Assembly: GCA_963665935.1 (NCBI GenBank)
Contig: OY762510.1
Location: 1,798,001 to 1,862,000, forward strand
From: Syntrophus sp963665935
GTDB lineage: Bacteria > Desulfobacterota > Syntrophia > Syntrophales > Syntrophaceae
Length of the DNA: 64,000 nucleotides
Reading direction: 5' to 3'
Shown: piece by piece, positions 13,991 to 22,531 of the stretch
Layout: each line of letters begins with the position of its first letter
How positions within the stretch are numbered: the first letter of the stretch is position 1
Position numbers and translations under genes: made by a program
Notes under the pieces: generated by a model
The model's input: the letters and a program-made list of their open reading frames with translations, nothing else
Told to the model about the DNA's origin: nothing
Databases searched by the model: none

Positions 13991-15646
13991 ATGTCTGCCG
14001 AAATCGCAAATAACAGTGCATTAACCATCGACCCTCAGGAGGTCCGGGAGGAACTCCTCCGTAAATATCCGGCCAAGGTGGCCCGCAAGAGGGCCAAACA
14101 GATCGTCGTCAACAAGGTGGGGAACAACGAGGAAGTTCCTGAAATCCTGGCGAATTCAAGGACTATCCCCGGCATTCTCACCATGCGCGGCTGCGCCTAT
14201 GCGGGCTGCAAGGGCGTCGTTCTGGGACCTACACGGGACATCCTGCAGATCACTCACGGCCCCATCGGCTGCGCCTTCTACAGCTGGCTGACCCGGCGGA
14301 ATCAGACCCGCCCCAGAACGCCGGAGAGCGCGAACTTCATGACCTACACGATGTCCACGGACATGCAGGAAGACAACATCATCTTCGGCGGGGAGAAGAA
14401 ACTGCGCCAGGCCGTCCAGGAAGCGATCGACACCTTTCATCCCAAGGCGATCGGCATCTTCTCAACCTGTCCCGTGGGACTGATCGGGGATGACGTTCAT
14501 GCAGTGGCCCGGGACATGGAGGAAAAGAATCCCGGAATCAATATCTTCGCCTTCAGCTGCGAGGGCTATAAGGGGGTGAGCCAGTCCGCCGGGCATCATA
14601 TCGCCAACAACAAGATTTTCACCGACGTGATCGGTCAGCTCGATACGCCGCCGACGGACAAGCCCTTCCGCTTCAGCATCCTGGGCGAGTACAACATCGG
14701 CGGCGACGCCTTCGAGATCGAACGGATTACGGAGAAGTGCGGCCTTACCGCTCATGCCACCTTCAGCGGCAACTCGGAGTACGATGAATTTGCCAGTGCC
14801 CATACCGTCGATCTCAACGTCGTCATGTGCCACCGCTCCATCAACTACATGGCGGAGATGATGGAGAAGAAATACGGCATCCCCTGGTTCAAGATCAACT
14901 TCATCGGCGCCGAAGCCACGGCCAAATCGCTCCGGAAGATCGCCGCCTACTTTGAGGACGAGGCCCTGAAGCAGCGCGTGGAGGAGGTCATTGCCGAGGA
15001 AATGGTGGAGGTGGAAAAGGTGCGGCAGGAGGTGAAGGCCCGCTGCGAGGGCAAGCTGGCCATGCTCTTTGTCGGCGGTTCCCGGGCGCATCACTACCAG
15101 GAATTGTTTCGGGAAATCGGGATGAAAACCGTGTCCGCCGGGTACGAGTTCGCCCACCGGGACGACTACGAGGGGCGCAAGGTGATCCCCAACATCGTGA
15201 TGGATGCCGACACCCGGAATATCGAAGAGCTGAACGTGCAGCCGGATGATGCGCGCTACCGCCCGCGCCGGGAGAAAGCGGCCCTGAAGCGTTTTGAGGA
15301 GGAGGAAGACCTTCTCTTCGGAAATTACGCGGGAATGATGCCGGAGATGCAGGACGGGACGCTTGCCATCGACGACCTGAATCATCACGAAACAGAGATC
15401 CTCCTGGAGAAGTACAAGCCCGATGTCTTCTGTGCCGGAATCAAGGAAAAGTATGTCGTCCAGAAAACGGGCATACCGATGAAGCAGTTGCACAGCTACG
15501 ATTACAGTGGACCCTATGCGGGATTCCGAGGGGCCATCAATTTTTACCGGGAAATCGACCGCCTGGTCCATTCGAAGATCCTGAGCCTGGCGAAGGCGCC
15601 CTGGCAGAAAAATCCGGAGCTGGCGGGAAGCTACGTCAAACCCTGA
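13991..15646 (+). CDS. nifD: Nitrogenase MoFe protein alpha chain NifD
   Basis: 551 residues, longer than the roughly 490 of Azotobacter; the extra 50 or so residues near 380-440 (RNIEELNVQPDDARYRPRRE and beyond) are the insertion typical of NifD from anaerobes. P-cluster cysteines are in RGCAYAGCKG, GPIGCAFYSW and STCPVGLIGDD. FeMo-cofactor ligands are the cysteine in VVMCHRSINYM and the histidine in KQLHSYDYSGPYAGF. AGGAGGAAGG precedes the ATG. Together with NifK it forms the catalytic tetramer. All ligand residues are present, so the enzyme should be active and Mo-dependent. Confidence 0.96.
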   Translation: MSAEIANNSALTIDPQEVREELLRKYPAKVARKRAKQIVVNKVGNNEEVPEILANSRTIPGILTMRGCAYAGCKGVVLGPTRDILQITHGPIGCAFYSWLTRRNQTRPRTPESANFMTYTMSTDMQEDNIIFGGEKKLRQAVQEAIDTFHPKAIGIFSTCPVGLIGDDVHAVARDMEEKNPGINIFAFSCEGYKGVSQSAGHHIANNKIFTDVIGQLDTPPTDKPFRFSILGEYNIGGDAFEIERITEKCGLTAHATFSGNSEYDEFASAHTVDLNVVMCHRSINYMAEMMEKKYGIPWFKINFIGAEATAKSLRKIAAYFEDEALKQRVEEVIAEEMVEVEKVRQEVKARCEGKLAMLFVGGSRAHHYQELFREIGMKTVSAGYEFAHRDDYEGRKVIPNIVMDADTRNIEELNVQPDDARYRPRREKAALKRFEEEEDLLFGNYAGMMPEMQDGTLAIDDLNHHETEILLEKYKPDVFCAGIKEKYVVQKTGIPMKQLHSYDYSGPYAGFRGAINFYREIDRLVHSKILSLAKAPWQKNPELAGSYVKP

Positions 15647-15672
15647 GGGAAGAAAAGAAAAAGGAGAGCGTT

Positions 15673-17049
15673 ATGCTGTTACGACATACACCCGAACAAC
15701 TTGTGGAACGGCAGGCATTGACGATCAATCCGGCAAAGACCTGCCAGCCTGTGGGGGCCATGTACGCGGCACTGGGCATTCACGGATGCCTGCCCCACAG
15801 TCATGGATCACAGGGGTGCTGCGCCTACCATCGCAGCTCCCTCACGCGCCATTACCGGGATCCCATTATGGCGACGACCAGTTCCTTTACGGAAGGGGCT
15901 TCCGTCTTCGGCGGCCAGGCCAACCTGGTCGAGGCCATCAACAACATCTTTACCCTTTATAATCCCGAGGTGATTGCCGTTCACACCACCTGCCTCTCCG
16001 AGACGATCGGCGACGATCTGTCCCAGATTATCCGAAAGGCCAAGGCGGAGGGGAAAATCCCACCGGGAAAAACGGTGATCCATACCAATACGCCCAGTTT
16101 CAAAGGGTCCCATGTGACCGGATTTGCCAACATGACCCAGAGCATGGTCAGCTATCTTGCGGAGAATACCGGGAAAAGACGGGAGCAGGTCAACATCCTC
16201 CCAGGTTTTGTGGAACCTTCCGATATGGCCGAAATCAAACGGATTGCATCGGAACTGAAGATCAAAACGGTTCTTTACCCCGACACCTCGGGAGTGGTCA
16301 ACAGTCCCCTGGACGGCAAGTTTCATATGTATCCCAAGGGAGGTGCGACCCTCGAGGAGATCCGGAGTTCGGGAGACAGCCAATTCACCCTTGCCCTGGG
16401 CCGGTCTGCTTCTCTGGCGGCGGCAAAACTTCTCGATACCAAATGCGGGGTGCCCTTTGAAGTGCTGGAGCTGCCCATTGGGCTGCGCGCCACCGATGCC
16501 CTGATCGATACCCTGAGGAAAATCGCCGGCGTAACTGTTCCGGAAAGCCTCGAAATGGAGAGAGGACAACTGGTGGATGTCATTAGCGACATGCAGCAGT
16601 ATCTTTACCGGAAGAAGGTTTCCCTGGCCGGAGATCCCGACCATCTGCTCGCCCTGGCCCAGTTTCTGACCGATCTGGATATGGAGATCCTCCATGTGGT
16701 GACGGGGACGCCGGCGGGAGCGAAGTTCGAGAATTCCCTGCGGCAGTTTGTCGGTGAATCCTGCGAAATCAAGCAAGGGGCCACCGCCGATCTCTTCGCC
16801 TTTCATCAGCTGGTCAAGAGGGATAAGCCGGACCTGATTCTCGGCAATACCTATCTCAAGTATATCGCCCGGGACGAAGACATCCCCTATGTCCGGTTCG
16901 GATTCCCCATCTATGACCGGACGGGTCATCAGTATTTCCCCATCATGGGTTACCGGGGGGCCCTGCGTCTGCTGGAGAAGATCCTCGGGGTTCTGATGGA
17001 CCGCCAGGACCGGGATGCGCCGGAGGAGAGTTTTGAACTGGTCATGTGA
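15673..17049 (+). CDS. nifK: Nitrogenase MoFe protein beta chain NifK
   Basis: 458 residues, the short NifK form without the long N-terminal extension of proteobacterial aerobes, as is usual with long NifD. P-cluster ligands: KTCQPVGAMYAALG, GSQGCCAYHR and TTCLSETIGDD. A serine/threonine-rich SSFTEGASVFGG follows as in all NifK. AAAAGGAGAGCG is upstream of the ATG. 26 bases after nifD; the beta chain holds half of each P-cluster. Confidence 0.96.
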   Translation: MLLRHTPEQLVERQALTINPAKTCQPVGAMYAALGIHGCLPHSHGSQGCCAYHRSSLTRHYRDPIMATTSSFTEGASVFGGQANLVEAINNIFTLYNPEVIAVHTTCLSETIGDDLSQIIRKAKAEGKIPPGKTVIHTNTPSFKGSHVTGFANMTQSMVSYLAENTGKRREQVNILPGFVEPSDMAEIKRIASELKIKTVLYPDTSGVVNSPLDGKFHMYPKGGATLEEIRSSGDSQFTLALGRSASLAAAKLLDTKCGVPFEVLELPIGLRATDALIDTLRKIAGVTVPESLEMERGQLVDVISDMQQYLYRKKVSLAGDPDHLLALAQFLTDLDMEILHVVTGTPAGAKFENSLRQFVGESCEIKQGATADLFAFHQLVKRDKPDLILGNTYLKYIARDEDIPYVRFGFPIYDRTGHQYFPIMGYRGALRLLEKILGVLMDRQDRDAPEESFELVM

Positions 17050-17074
17050 GGAAACTCAGAAAGGAGGATGGGTC

Positions 17075-18415
17075 ATGATTGATGTCCTGGAAGACAGAAA
17101 AACACAGGTCTACGAGAACCGTCGGGAGGATTCGGCCTTTGCCATGGCTTGCGACAGGACCAGTCTGGCCGGCTCGGTCAGCCAGCGGGCCTGCGTCTTC
17201 TGCGGTTCGCGGGTTGTCCTTTATCCCGTTGCCGACGCCCTGCACCTCGTTCACGGTCCCGTGGGGTGCGCGGCTTATACCTGGGATATTCGGGGCGCCC
17301 TCTCGTCCGGACCGGAACTGCACCGGATGAGCTTTTCCACCGATCTCCGCGAGAAAGAGGTCATCTACGGGGGGGAGGGGAAACTCTACTGCGCCCTGAC
17401 AGAACTGATCCCCACTTACAAACCCCGGGCCGCCTTCGTTTATGCAACCTGCATCGTCGGGCTGATCGGAGACGACGTGGCGGCGGTCTGCCGCAGGGTG
17501 GCTGCGGAGCAGGGGATTCCCGTCATCCCCGTTCATTCCGAGGGGTTCAAGGGAACCAAGAAGGACGGTTACGCCGCCGCCTGCAATGCCCTCTCTCAAC
17601 TCATCGGCCGGGACGACGCTGGCGCTGCGCCGGAAATCGGCATCAACATCCTGGGGGACTTCAATGTGGCAGGGGAAACCTGGCTTATCAAGGAGTACTA
17701 TCGGGAGATGGGCGTGGAGGTGGTGTCCTGCATGACCGGCGACGGACGGGTGGATGAGATCCGCCGGGCGCACCGGGCTTCCCTGAATGTTGTGCAGTGT
17801 TCGGGTTCGATGACGGCGCTGGCGGAGACCATGAAGGAGCGTTACGGAATCCCCTACAAACGGGTGTCCTACTTCGGAATCGAAGACACGGCCTCCGCCC
17901 TCTACGACGTCGCCCGGCATTTTGACGACCCGTCCGTCCTGAAAAAAACCGAGCACCTGGTGCGTCGGGAAATCAATCGGATTCTTCCCGAGATCCAGGG
18001 ATACAAGGCGATTTTGCAGGGAAAGAAAGCGGCCATCTATGTGGGCGGTTCGTTCAAGGCCTTTTCCCTGGTGAAGGCCCTGCGCCATCTGGGCATCGCC
18101 ACGGCCCTGGTGGGGTCACAGACGGGAAACAGCAAGGATTATGAATATCTTCGACAGCTCTGCGACGAGGGGACGATTCTCGTTGACGACACCAACCCCC
18201 TGGAACTGTCCCGGTTCATGAAGGAAAAGCAGGTGGATCTGCTGATCGGCGGGGTCAAGGAACGGCCCATTGCCTACAAGATGGGGATCGCCTTCTGTGA
18301 CCACAATCACGAACGCAAGACGGCCCTGGCCGGCTTTGAAGGCATGCTGAATTTCTCCAGGGAAGTCCATGCCTCCCTGAGAAGTCCGGTCTGGAGATTC
18401 TCACCCGCCCGGTGA
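17075..18415 (+). CDS. nifE: NifE, FeMo-cofactor scaffold subunit
   Basis: 446 residues, NifD paralogue. Start at ATG 17075 after AAGGAGGATGGG; the frame open from 17015 overlaps nifK and is rejected. Cluster-binding cysteines are in RACVFCGSRVVLYP, GPVGCAAYTWD and ATCIVGLIGDD, and the conserved cysteine is in NVVQCSGSMTALAE. NifE and NifN form the tetramer on which the NifB product is turned into FeMo-cofactor with Mo and homocitrate. The FeMo-co-binding histidine of NifD is absent, as expected. Confidence 0.94.
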   Translation: MIDVLEDRKTQVYENRREDSAFAMACDRTSLAGSVSQRACVFCGSRVVLYPVADALHLVHGPVGCAAYTWDIRGALSSGPELHRMSFSTDLREKEVIYGGEGKLYCALTELIPTYKPRAAFVYATCIVGLIGDDVAAVCRRVAAEQGIPVIPVHSEGFKGTKKDGYAAACNALSQLIGRDDAGAAPEIGINILGDFNVAGETWLIKEYYREMGVEVVSCMTGDGRVDEIRRAHRASLNVVQCSGSMTALAETMKERYGIPYKRVSYFGIEDTASALYDVARHFDDPSVLKKTEHLVRREINRILPEIQGYKAILQGKKAAIYVGGSFKAFSLVKALRHLGIATALVGSQTGNSKDYEYLRQLCDEGTILVDDTNPLELSRFMKEKQVDLLIGGVKERPIAYKMGIAFCDHNHERKTALAGFEGMLNFSREVHASLRSPVWRFSPAR

Positions 18416-18447
18416 AGTAAAAAAAGTCCTAAAAGGAGAGGTTCGCC

Positions 18448-19830
18448 ATGAAAAGCGCCGAAGTTCTACCCTTTCGCGGAAAAGAGGAACCATCCTTCGT
18501 TTCGACGAGAAATGCCTGCAAGCTCTGCGCACCCCTGGGGGCCGGCATCGCCTTCCGCGGCATTGAAGGCTGCATCCCACTCATTCATGGTTCGCAGGGA
18601 TGCTCGACCTATATCCGCCGGTACGTCATCAGTCATTTCCGGGAACCGATCGACATCGCCTCTTCGAATTTCAGCGAGACGACAGCCATCTTCGGTGGCG
18701 GCGAGAACCTGAAAAAGGCCCTGGACAATGTGATCCGCCAATACAACCCGGCTGCCGTCGGCATCGCCACGACCTGCCTTTCCGAAACGATCGGCGACGA
18801 TGTCCGCCTCTATCTGGAGCAGTACCGGGCGGAAAGAAAGAATTTGGCCCTTCCCGCGCTTCTTTCCGCCTCAACGCCCAGCTATCGGGGAACGCACATG
18901 GACGGCTATTCGGCCGCCCTGAAAGCCACGGTGGCGGGGCTCGCTGAGAAAGGCGAAGGGCAGGACCGGATCAACCTCCTCCCCGGATTTCTCTCTCCGG
19001 CGGACCTCCGTTCCCTCAAGGAGATCCTGTCCGACTTCGGAATGCCCTATACGATGCTTCCGGATTATTCGGAAACCCTCGATGGCCAGTCCTGGTCGGA
19101 ATATCAGAAACTCGCTCCCGGCGGGACGACGATCGAGGCCATTCAGAAAATGGGATCGGCGAGGGAGACCCTGCAACTGGGAAGGAGCCTGGCGGATCAG
19201 GATACGGCGGCCAACTTTCTGAAAAGCAAATTCGGGGTGCCGGTCCGGACTCTGGGGTATCCTGTCGGCATTCGCGAAACGGACCGCTTCTTTTCGGAAC
19301 TGAAGGCCCTCTCGGGATCGGATATCCCCGGGAAATATTCCCGGGAGCGGGGCAGGCTGGTGGATTCCTATATCGACGGGCACAAGTACGCCTTTGGCAA
19401 ACGGGCTGTCCTTTACGGGGAAATGGACCTCGTCGTCGCCCTGGCTTCGTTTCTCGATGAGATCGGCATGGATCCCGTTCTCTGCGCCACCGGTGCGGCG
19501 TCGGATCGGTTCAAGGAACTCGTGACGGCTGTCCTGGAGCATCCCTCCCCGGATCTGCAGGTCCTTGAGGATTCTGATTTCGCCACCATCCGGGAGCGAT
19601 GCCGTTCCCTTCGGCCGGATGTCATTCTCGGCAACAGCAAGGGTTATTCCCTTGCCCGGGAACTGGGCATCCCCCTGGTCCGGGCCGGCTTTCCCATCCA
19701 CGACCGGATCGGCGCCCAGCGCATCCGGCATGTCGGCTATGGAGGAACACAGCAGCTTTACGACCGGATTGTCAACGCCTTGCTGGAACATCGGCAGGAA
19801 GAGTCGCAAGTCGGCTACAGCTATATGTAA
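18448..19830 (+). CDS. nifN: NifN, FeMo-cofactor scaffold subunit
   Basis: 460 residues, NifK paralogue. RNACKLCAPLGAGIAFRGIE replaces the NifK cysteine region, then HGSQGCSTYIRR and TTCLSETIGDD. The C-terminus ends in YSYM without a fused NifX part. Ribosome binding site AAAAGGAGAGG. It follows nifE by 32 bases. With NifB downstream the operon contains the set of six genes (HDKENB) regarded as the minimum for Mo nitrogenase; nifV, nifS and nifU are not in the window. Confidence 0.94.
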   Translation: MKSAEVLPFRGKEEPSFVSTRNACKLCAPLGAGIAFRGIEGCIPLIHGSQGCSTYIRRYVISHFREPIDIASSNFSETTAIFGGGENLKKALDNVIRQYNPAAVGIATTCLSETIGDDVRLYLEQYRAERKNLALPALLSASTPSYRGTHMDGYSAALKATVAGLAEKGEGQDRINLLPGFLSPADLRSLKEILSDFGMPYTMLPDYSETLDGQSWSEYQKLAPGGTTIEAIQKMGSARETLQLGRSLADQDTAANFLKSKFGVPVRTLGYPVGIRETDRFFSELKALSGSDIPGKYSRERGRLVDSYIDGHKYAFGKRAVLYGEMDLVVALASFLDEIGMDPVLCATGAASDRFKELVTAVLEHPSPDLQVLEDSDFATIRERCRSLRPDVILGNSKGYSLARELGIPLVRAGFPIHDRIGAQRIRHVGYGGTQQLYDRIVNALLEHRQEESQVGYSYM

Positions 19831-19917
19831 GGCAATAAACCTTCTTTGGATTTCCCTTTTTTTAAGGAAGCGCAAAGTTTGGGAAGGGAACAAAGAACAC
19901 AGGTACAGGAGGTCGAG

Positions 19918-21177
19918 ATGAACTACGATAACCATCCCTGCTTCAGCGAGGGGGCGAAACATTCCTTCGGTCGAATCCATCTGCCCGTGGCGCCGAACTG
20001 CAATCTGCAGTGCAACTACTGCAACCGGGATTTCGATTGCGTGAATGAGTCCCGTCCGGGTGTGGCCAGCGCCATCCTCAAACCCCGCCAGGCGATCCGT
20101 TATCTCGACGAGGTCCTGGAGAGAATTCCCAATATCGCCGTTGTCGGCATTGCGGGCCCGGGTGATCCTTTTGCCAACCCGGACGAGACGCTGGAAACCT
20201 TGCGGCTGGTCCGGGAAAAATATCCGGAGATCCTGCTCTGCGTCGCCACGAACGGCCTGAATCTTTCCCGCTATGCCGATGACCTGGAGACACTTAAAAT
20301 CAGCCATGTGACGGTTACCGTCAATGCCGTCGAGCCGCAGATCGGCAGTAAGATCTATGCCTGGGCGAGATTTGCATCCCGGGTATACCGGGGCGTCGAA
20401 GCCGCCAGCCTTCTACTGTCCAACCAGATCGAGGCGATCCGCAAGCTAAAGGAGCGGAATGTCCTGGTCAAAATAAATTCAGTTGTCATCCCGGGAATCA
20501 ACGATTCTCATGTGGCGGCCGTGGCCCGGGAGATGGCCGCCCTCGGGGCGGATCTGATGAACTGTATCCCCCTCTATCATGTCGCGGGGACGCCCTTTGC
20601 CGACATTGCCCCCCTGCCTCAGGAGGCTGCCGAGAGCATCCGGAGGGAGGCCGGAGGCTTCCTACCCCAGATGAAGCACTGTACCCGCTGCCGGGCCGAT
20701 GCCGTCGGGCTCCTCGGCCGGGATCAGACCGAAGAGGTCCGGTTCCTGATGAAAAAGGCAGCGATCGGCGGGGCGCGGGAGAATGAACCCTACGTGGCCG
20801 TGGCCAGCATGGAGGGACTGCTGGTAAACCAGCATCTCGGCGAAGCGTCGCAGCTCTGGATTTTCGGGCAGCGCGACGGGAAGGCGGAACTGGTCGACCG
20901 GCGCTTCACCCCCTCTCCCGGAAGCGGCGCGGTCCGCTGGCAGCAGATGGCGGACCTGCTGCAGGATTGCCGGGCGGTCCTGGTCAGTGGAATCGGACAG
21001 GCCCCGCAAGCCGTTCTGGAAGAGGCCGGTTTGCGCATCGTCGTGATGGAAGGATTTGCCCGTGAAGGGGTGGAAGCGATCCTCTCCGGCAGGGAAATTC
21101 CGAGGATGCTGCTGCGTAGGGCGGGATCGTGCAGCCAGGGATTAACCTGCAGCGGAACCGGCATGGGTTGCGGCTGA
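19918..21177 (+). CDS. nifB: NifB-NifX fusion, radical SAM FeMo-cofactor synthase
   Basis: 419 residues. Radical SAM part (about 1-280): CNLQCNYC carries the CxxxCxxC cluster ligands, then GIAGPGDPFANP, VATNGLNLS and two further cysteines in MKHCTRCRADAVG. The last 130 residues (ENEPYVAVASMEGLLVNQHL onward) are a NifX/NafY-type cofactor-binding domain, ending in a Cys-containing tail. NifB joins two [4Fe-4S] units with a carbide into the 8Fe core (NifB-co). Start is ATG 19918 with CAGGAGG at 19906-19912, not the longer frame from 19846. Operon position after nifN. Confidence 0.95.
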   Translation: MNYDNHPCFSEGAKHSFGRIHLPVAPNCNLQCNYCNRDFDCVNESRPGVASAILKPRQAIRYLDEVLERIPNIAVVGIAGPGDPFANPDETLETLRLVREKYPEILLCVATNGLNLSRYADDLETLKISHVTVTVNAVEPQIGSKIYAWARFASRVYRGVEAASLLLSNQIEAIRKLKERNVLVKINSVVIPGINDSHVAAVAREMAALGADLMNCIPLYHVAGTPFADIAPLPQEAAESIRREAGGFLPQMKHCTRCRADAVGLLGRDQTEEVRFLMKKAAIGGARENEPYVAVASMEGLLVNQHLGEASQLWIFGQRDGKAELVDRRFTPSPGSGAVRWQQMADLLQDCRAVLVSGIGQAPQAVLEEAGLRIVVMEGFAREGVEAILSGREIPRMLLRRAGSCSQGLTCSGTGMGCG

Positions 21178-21211
21178 ATGGATTGATCATTTTATATTTT
21201 GGGAGGATGTC

Positions 21212-21520
21212 ATGCAAAAACCGAAACACCACATCTTTGTCTGCGGCAGTTACAGGACCGGCGGAGATTCCCAGGGGGTCTGCAGTAAGAAGGATTCCCT
21301 CCAGTTGCTCCAGTATCTGGAACGGGAACTCTCGGATCGCGGCCTGGCCGATGTCTTTGTCTCCAGCACGGGGTGTCTCAAGGTCTGCGACCGGGGACCA
21401 GCGATGGTGATCTACCCGGAAAACTGGTGGTATGGCCGATTTGAGAACGAAGAAGACATAGACAACATTATCGATGCCCTGGAAGAAGGAAGACCGGCCG
21501 ATGCGTACCTTATTGCCTAG
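21212..21520 (+). CDS. Thioredoxin-fold [2Fe-2S] ferredoxin
   Basis: 102 residues. Four cysteines at 11, 24, 55 and 59 (C-x12-C-x30-C-x3-C) match the ligands of the thioredoxin-like ferredoxins such as those of Aquifex and clostridia. Opening HIFVCGSYR and the helix-rich middle fit the fold; WWYGRFENEEDIDNIIDAL closes it. Such ferredoxins often accompany nif genes and may donate electrons or interact with cofactor assembly. Good ribosome binding site (GGGAGG). Cytosolic. 34 bases after nifB, so part of the operon. Confidence 0.88.
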   Translation: MQKPKHHIFVCGSYRTGGDSQGVCSKKDSLQLLQYLERELSDRGLADVFVSSTGCLKVCDRGPAMVIYPENWWYGRFENEEDIDNIIDALEEGRPADAYLIA

Positions 21521-21689
21521 ACCATTTCGTCTTTCCCGGCTGCCTTTTCTGTTCCTCCTTTTCGTCCCACCCTCGGCCCGGGCCCAGGCACAGGACTGGG
21601 CCCGGCTGGCGGTGGCGGCGAATTTCATCTCCCCTGATCCGAGCCTCTGTCGGAAGGCCGCTCTTGCGGCCTGTCTGAAGAAGCCATGA
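21501..21689 (+). CDS. Small putative secreted protein between ferredoxin and GNAT
   Basis: 62 residues from ATG 21501, overlapping the ferredoxin end by 20 bases and the GNAT start by four (ATGA). The N-terminus (RLSRLPFLFLLFVPPSARAQ) is a convincing signal peptide with an A-R-A site. The rest is about 35 residues with two cysteines (SLCRKAALAACLKKP). The phrase LAVAANFISP recalls the mature start of ModA-like binding proteins, but nothing else of ModA follows, so it could be a stump. No clear ribosome binding site; translational coupling would be needed. Uncertain whether expressed. Confidence 0.4.
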   Translation: MRTLLPRPFRLSRLPFLFLLFVPPSARAQAQDWARLAVAANFISPDPSLCRKAALAACLKKP

Positions 21690-22147
21690 AAGCCGTGATC
21701 CGGGAAGGCATGCCGGGCGACATAGACGCTCTGTCGCAATTGCTGGCAGGCCTCTTCTCTCTCGAAACGGACTTCGTCCCCGATTCCGCAAACCAGATCG
21801 CCGGCTTGAGGCTTCTTCTGACGGATCGACGCCGAAACGTCGTCTTTGTCGCTGAAGACAATGGGAATCTTGTGGGGATGGTGACGGGCCAACTGGTCAT
21901 CTCCACGGCGGCCGGTGGATATAGTGTTCTGATCGAGGACATGGTGATCCTTGAGGACTACCGCCGTCAAGGCCTGGGGACCGCCCTGTTGAGGAAGGCC
22001 GCCGCTTGGGGGGAAAAGAGAGGCGCATTACGCTATCAGCTCTTGGCGGATCGGAGAAATGCTCCCGCCCTGGACTTTTACAGAAATTTCGGTTTTCAAC
22101 AAAGTTTCATGATCGGTCTTTATAAAATAAGGCAGGAGGAGGGATGA
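21686..22147 (+). CDS. GNAT-family N-acetyltransferase
   Basis: 153 residues with the GNAT core: IREGMPGDIDALSQLLAGLF at the start, the central strand VLIEDMVILEDYRRQGLGTA containing the acetyl-CoA pyrophosphate loop RRQGLG, and the end NAPALDFYRNFGFQQSF. GNAT enzymes with this sequence type are seen at the end of nif clusters in anaerobes; the acceptor is unknown. ATGA overlap with the preceding small ORF. A 20-codon frame (22144-22206) overlaps its stop in the same way but is too short to judge. Confidence 0.8.
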   Translation: MKAVIREGMPGDIDALSQLLAGLFSLETDFVPDSANQIAGLRLLLTDRRRNVVFVAEDNGNLVGMVTGQLVISTAAGGYSVLIEDMVILEDYRRQGLGTALLRKAAAWGEKRGALRYQLLADRRNAPALDFYRNFGFQQSFMIGLYKIRQEEG

Positions 22148-22531
22148 CTGGAGGTTGTCTCTGGATTATCCTGACATTTGCCGTCATTGTTTCTGCAATC
22201 CTATAAAGTTCCTTTCCAAACTTCCCACCCCACCCTTTTTTTGAAACCTCTCTAACCAAGACAGTGCGAGGCATATCAGCATTTCGACCCAAGGATTTCC
22301 CGATGGGACCGGGCCGGTTTGTCGGTTGAGGTATGAACAATGCAAACTCTAAGTTTTAATTTTAAACACCATAAAATGTGTATATAATTTCCCGAAGTTA
22401 ACCAAAGAGTTCAACCTGTCCAGAAAAAGTGACCGCTCTCTCCTGTAAACTTTTTGATGTTCCGGGATAAGGACGCCAGAGATGCTATTATCCCTGACGC
22501 TTCCGAATGGTTGGAGTAAGGAAGGGTTAAA
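22148..22531. other. Intergenic region between the nif cluster and the hybrid kinase
   Basis: 384 bases. A pyrimidine-rich stretch (22215-22250, with a run of T) may slow transcription but has no strong stem. I see no gene, promoter consensus or repeat here that I would defend. Confidence 0.4.

Noticed and set aside
12330..20307. Long minus-strand open frames through the nif genes
   Set aside because: They lie opposite high-GC nif coding sequence whose + strand products are beyond doubt.
22144..22206. 20-codon hydrophobic frame overlapping the GNAT stop codon
   Set aside because: Too short to distinguish from chance, although the ATGA overlap is noted.
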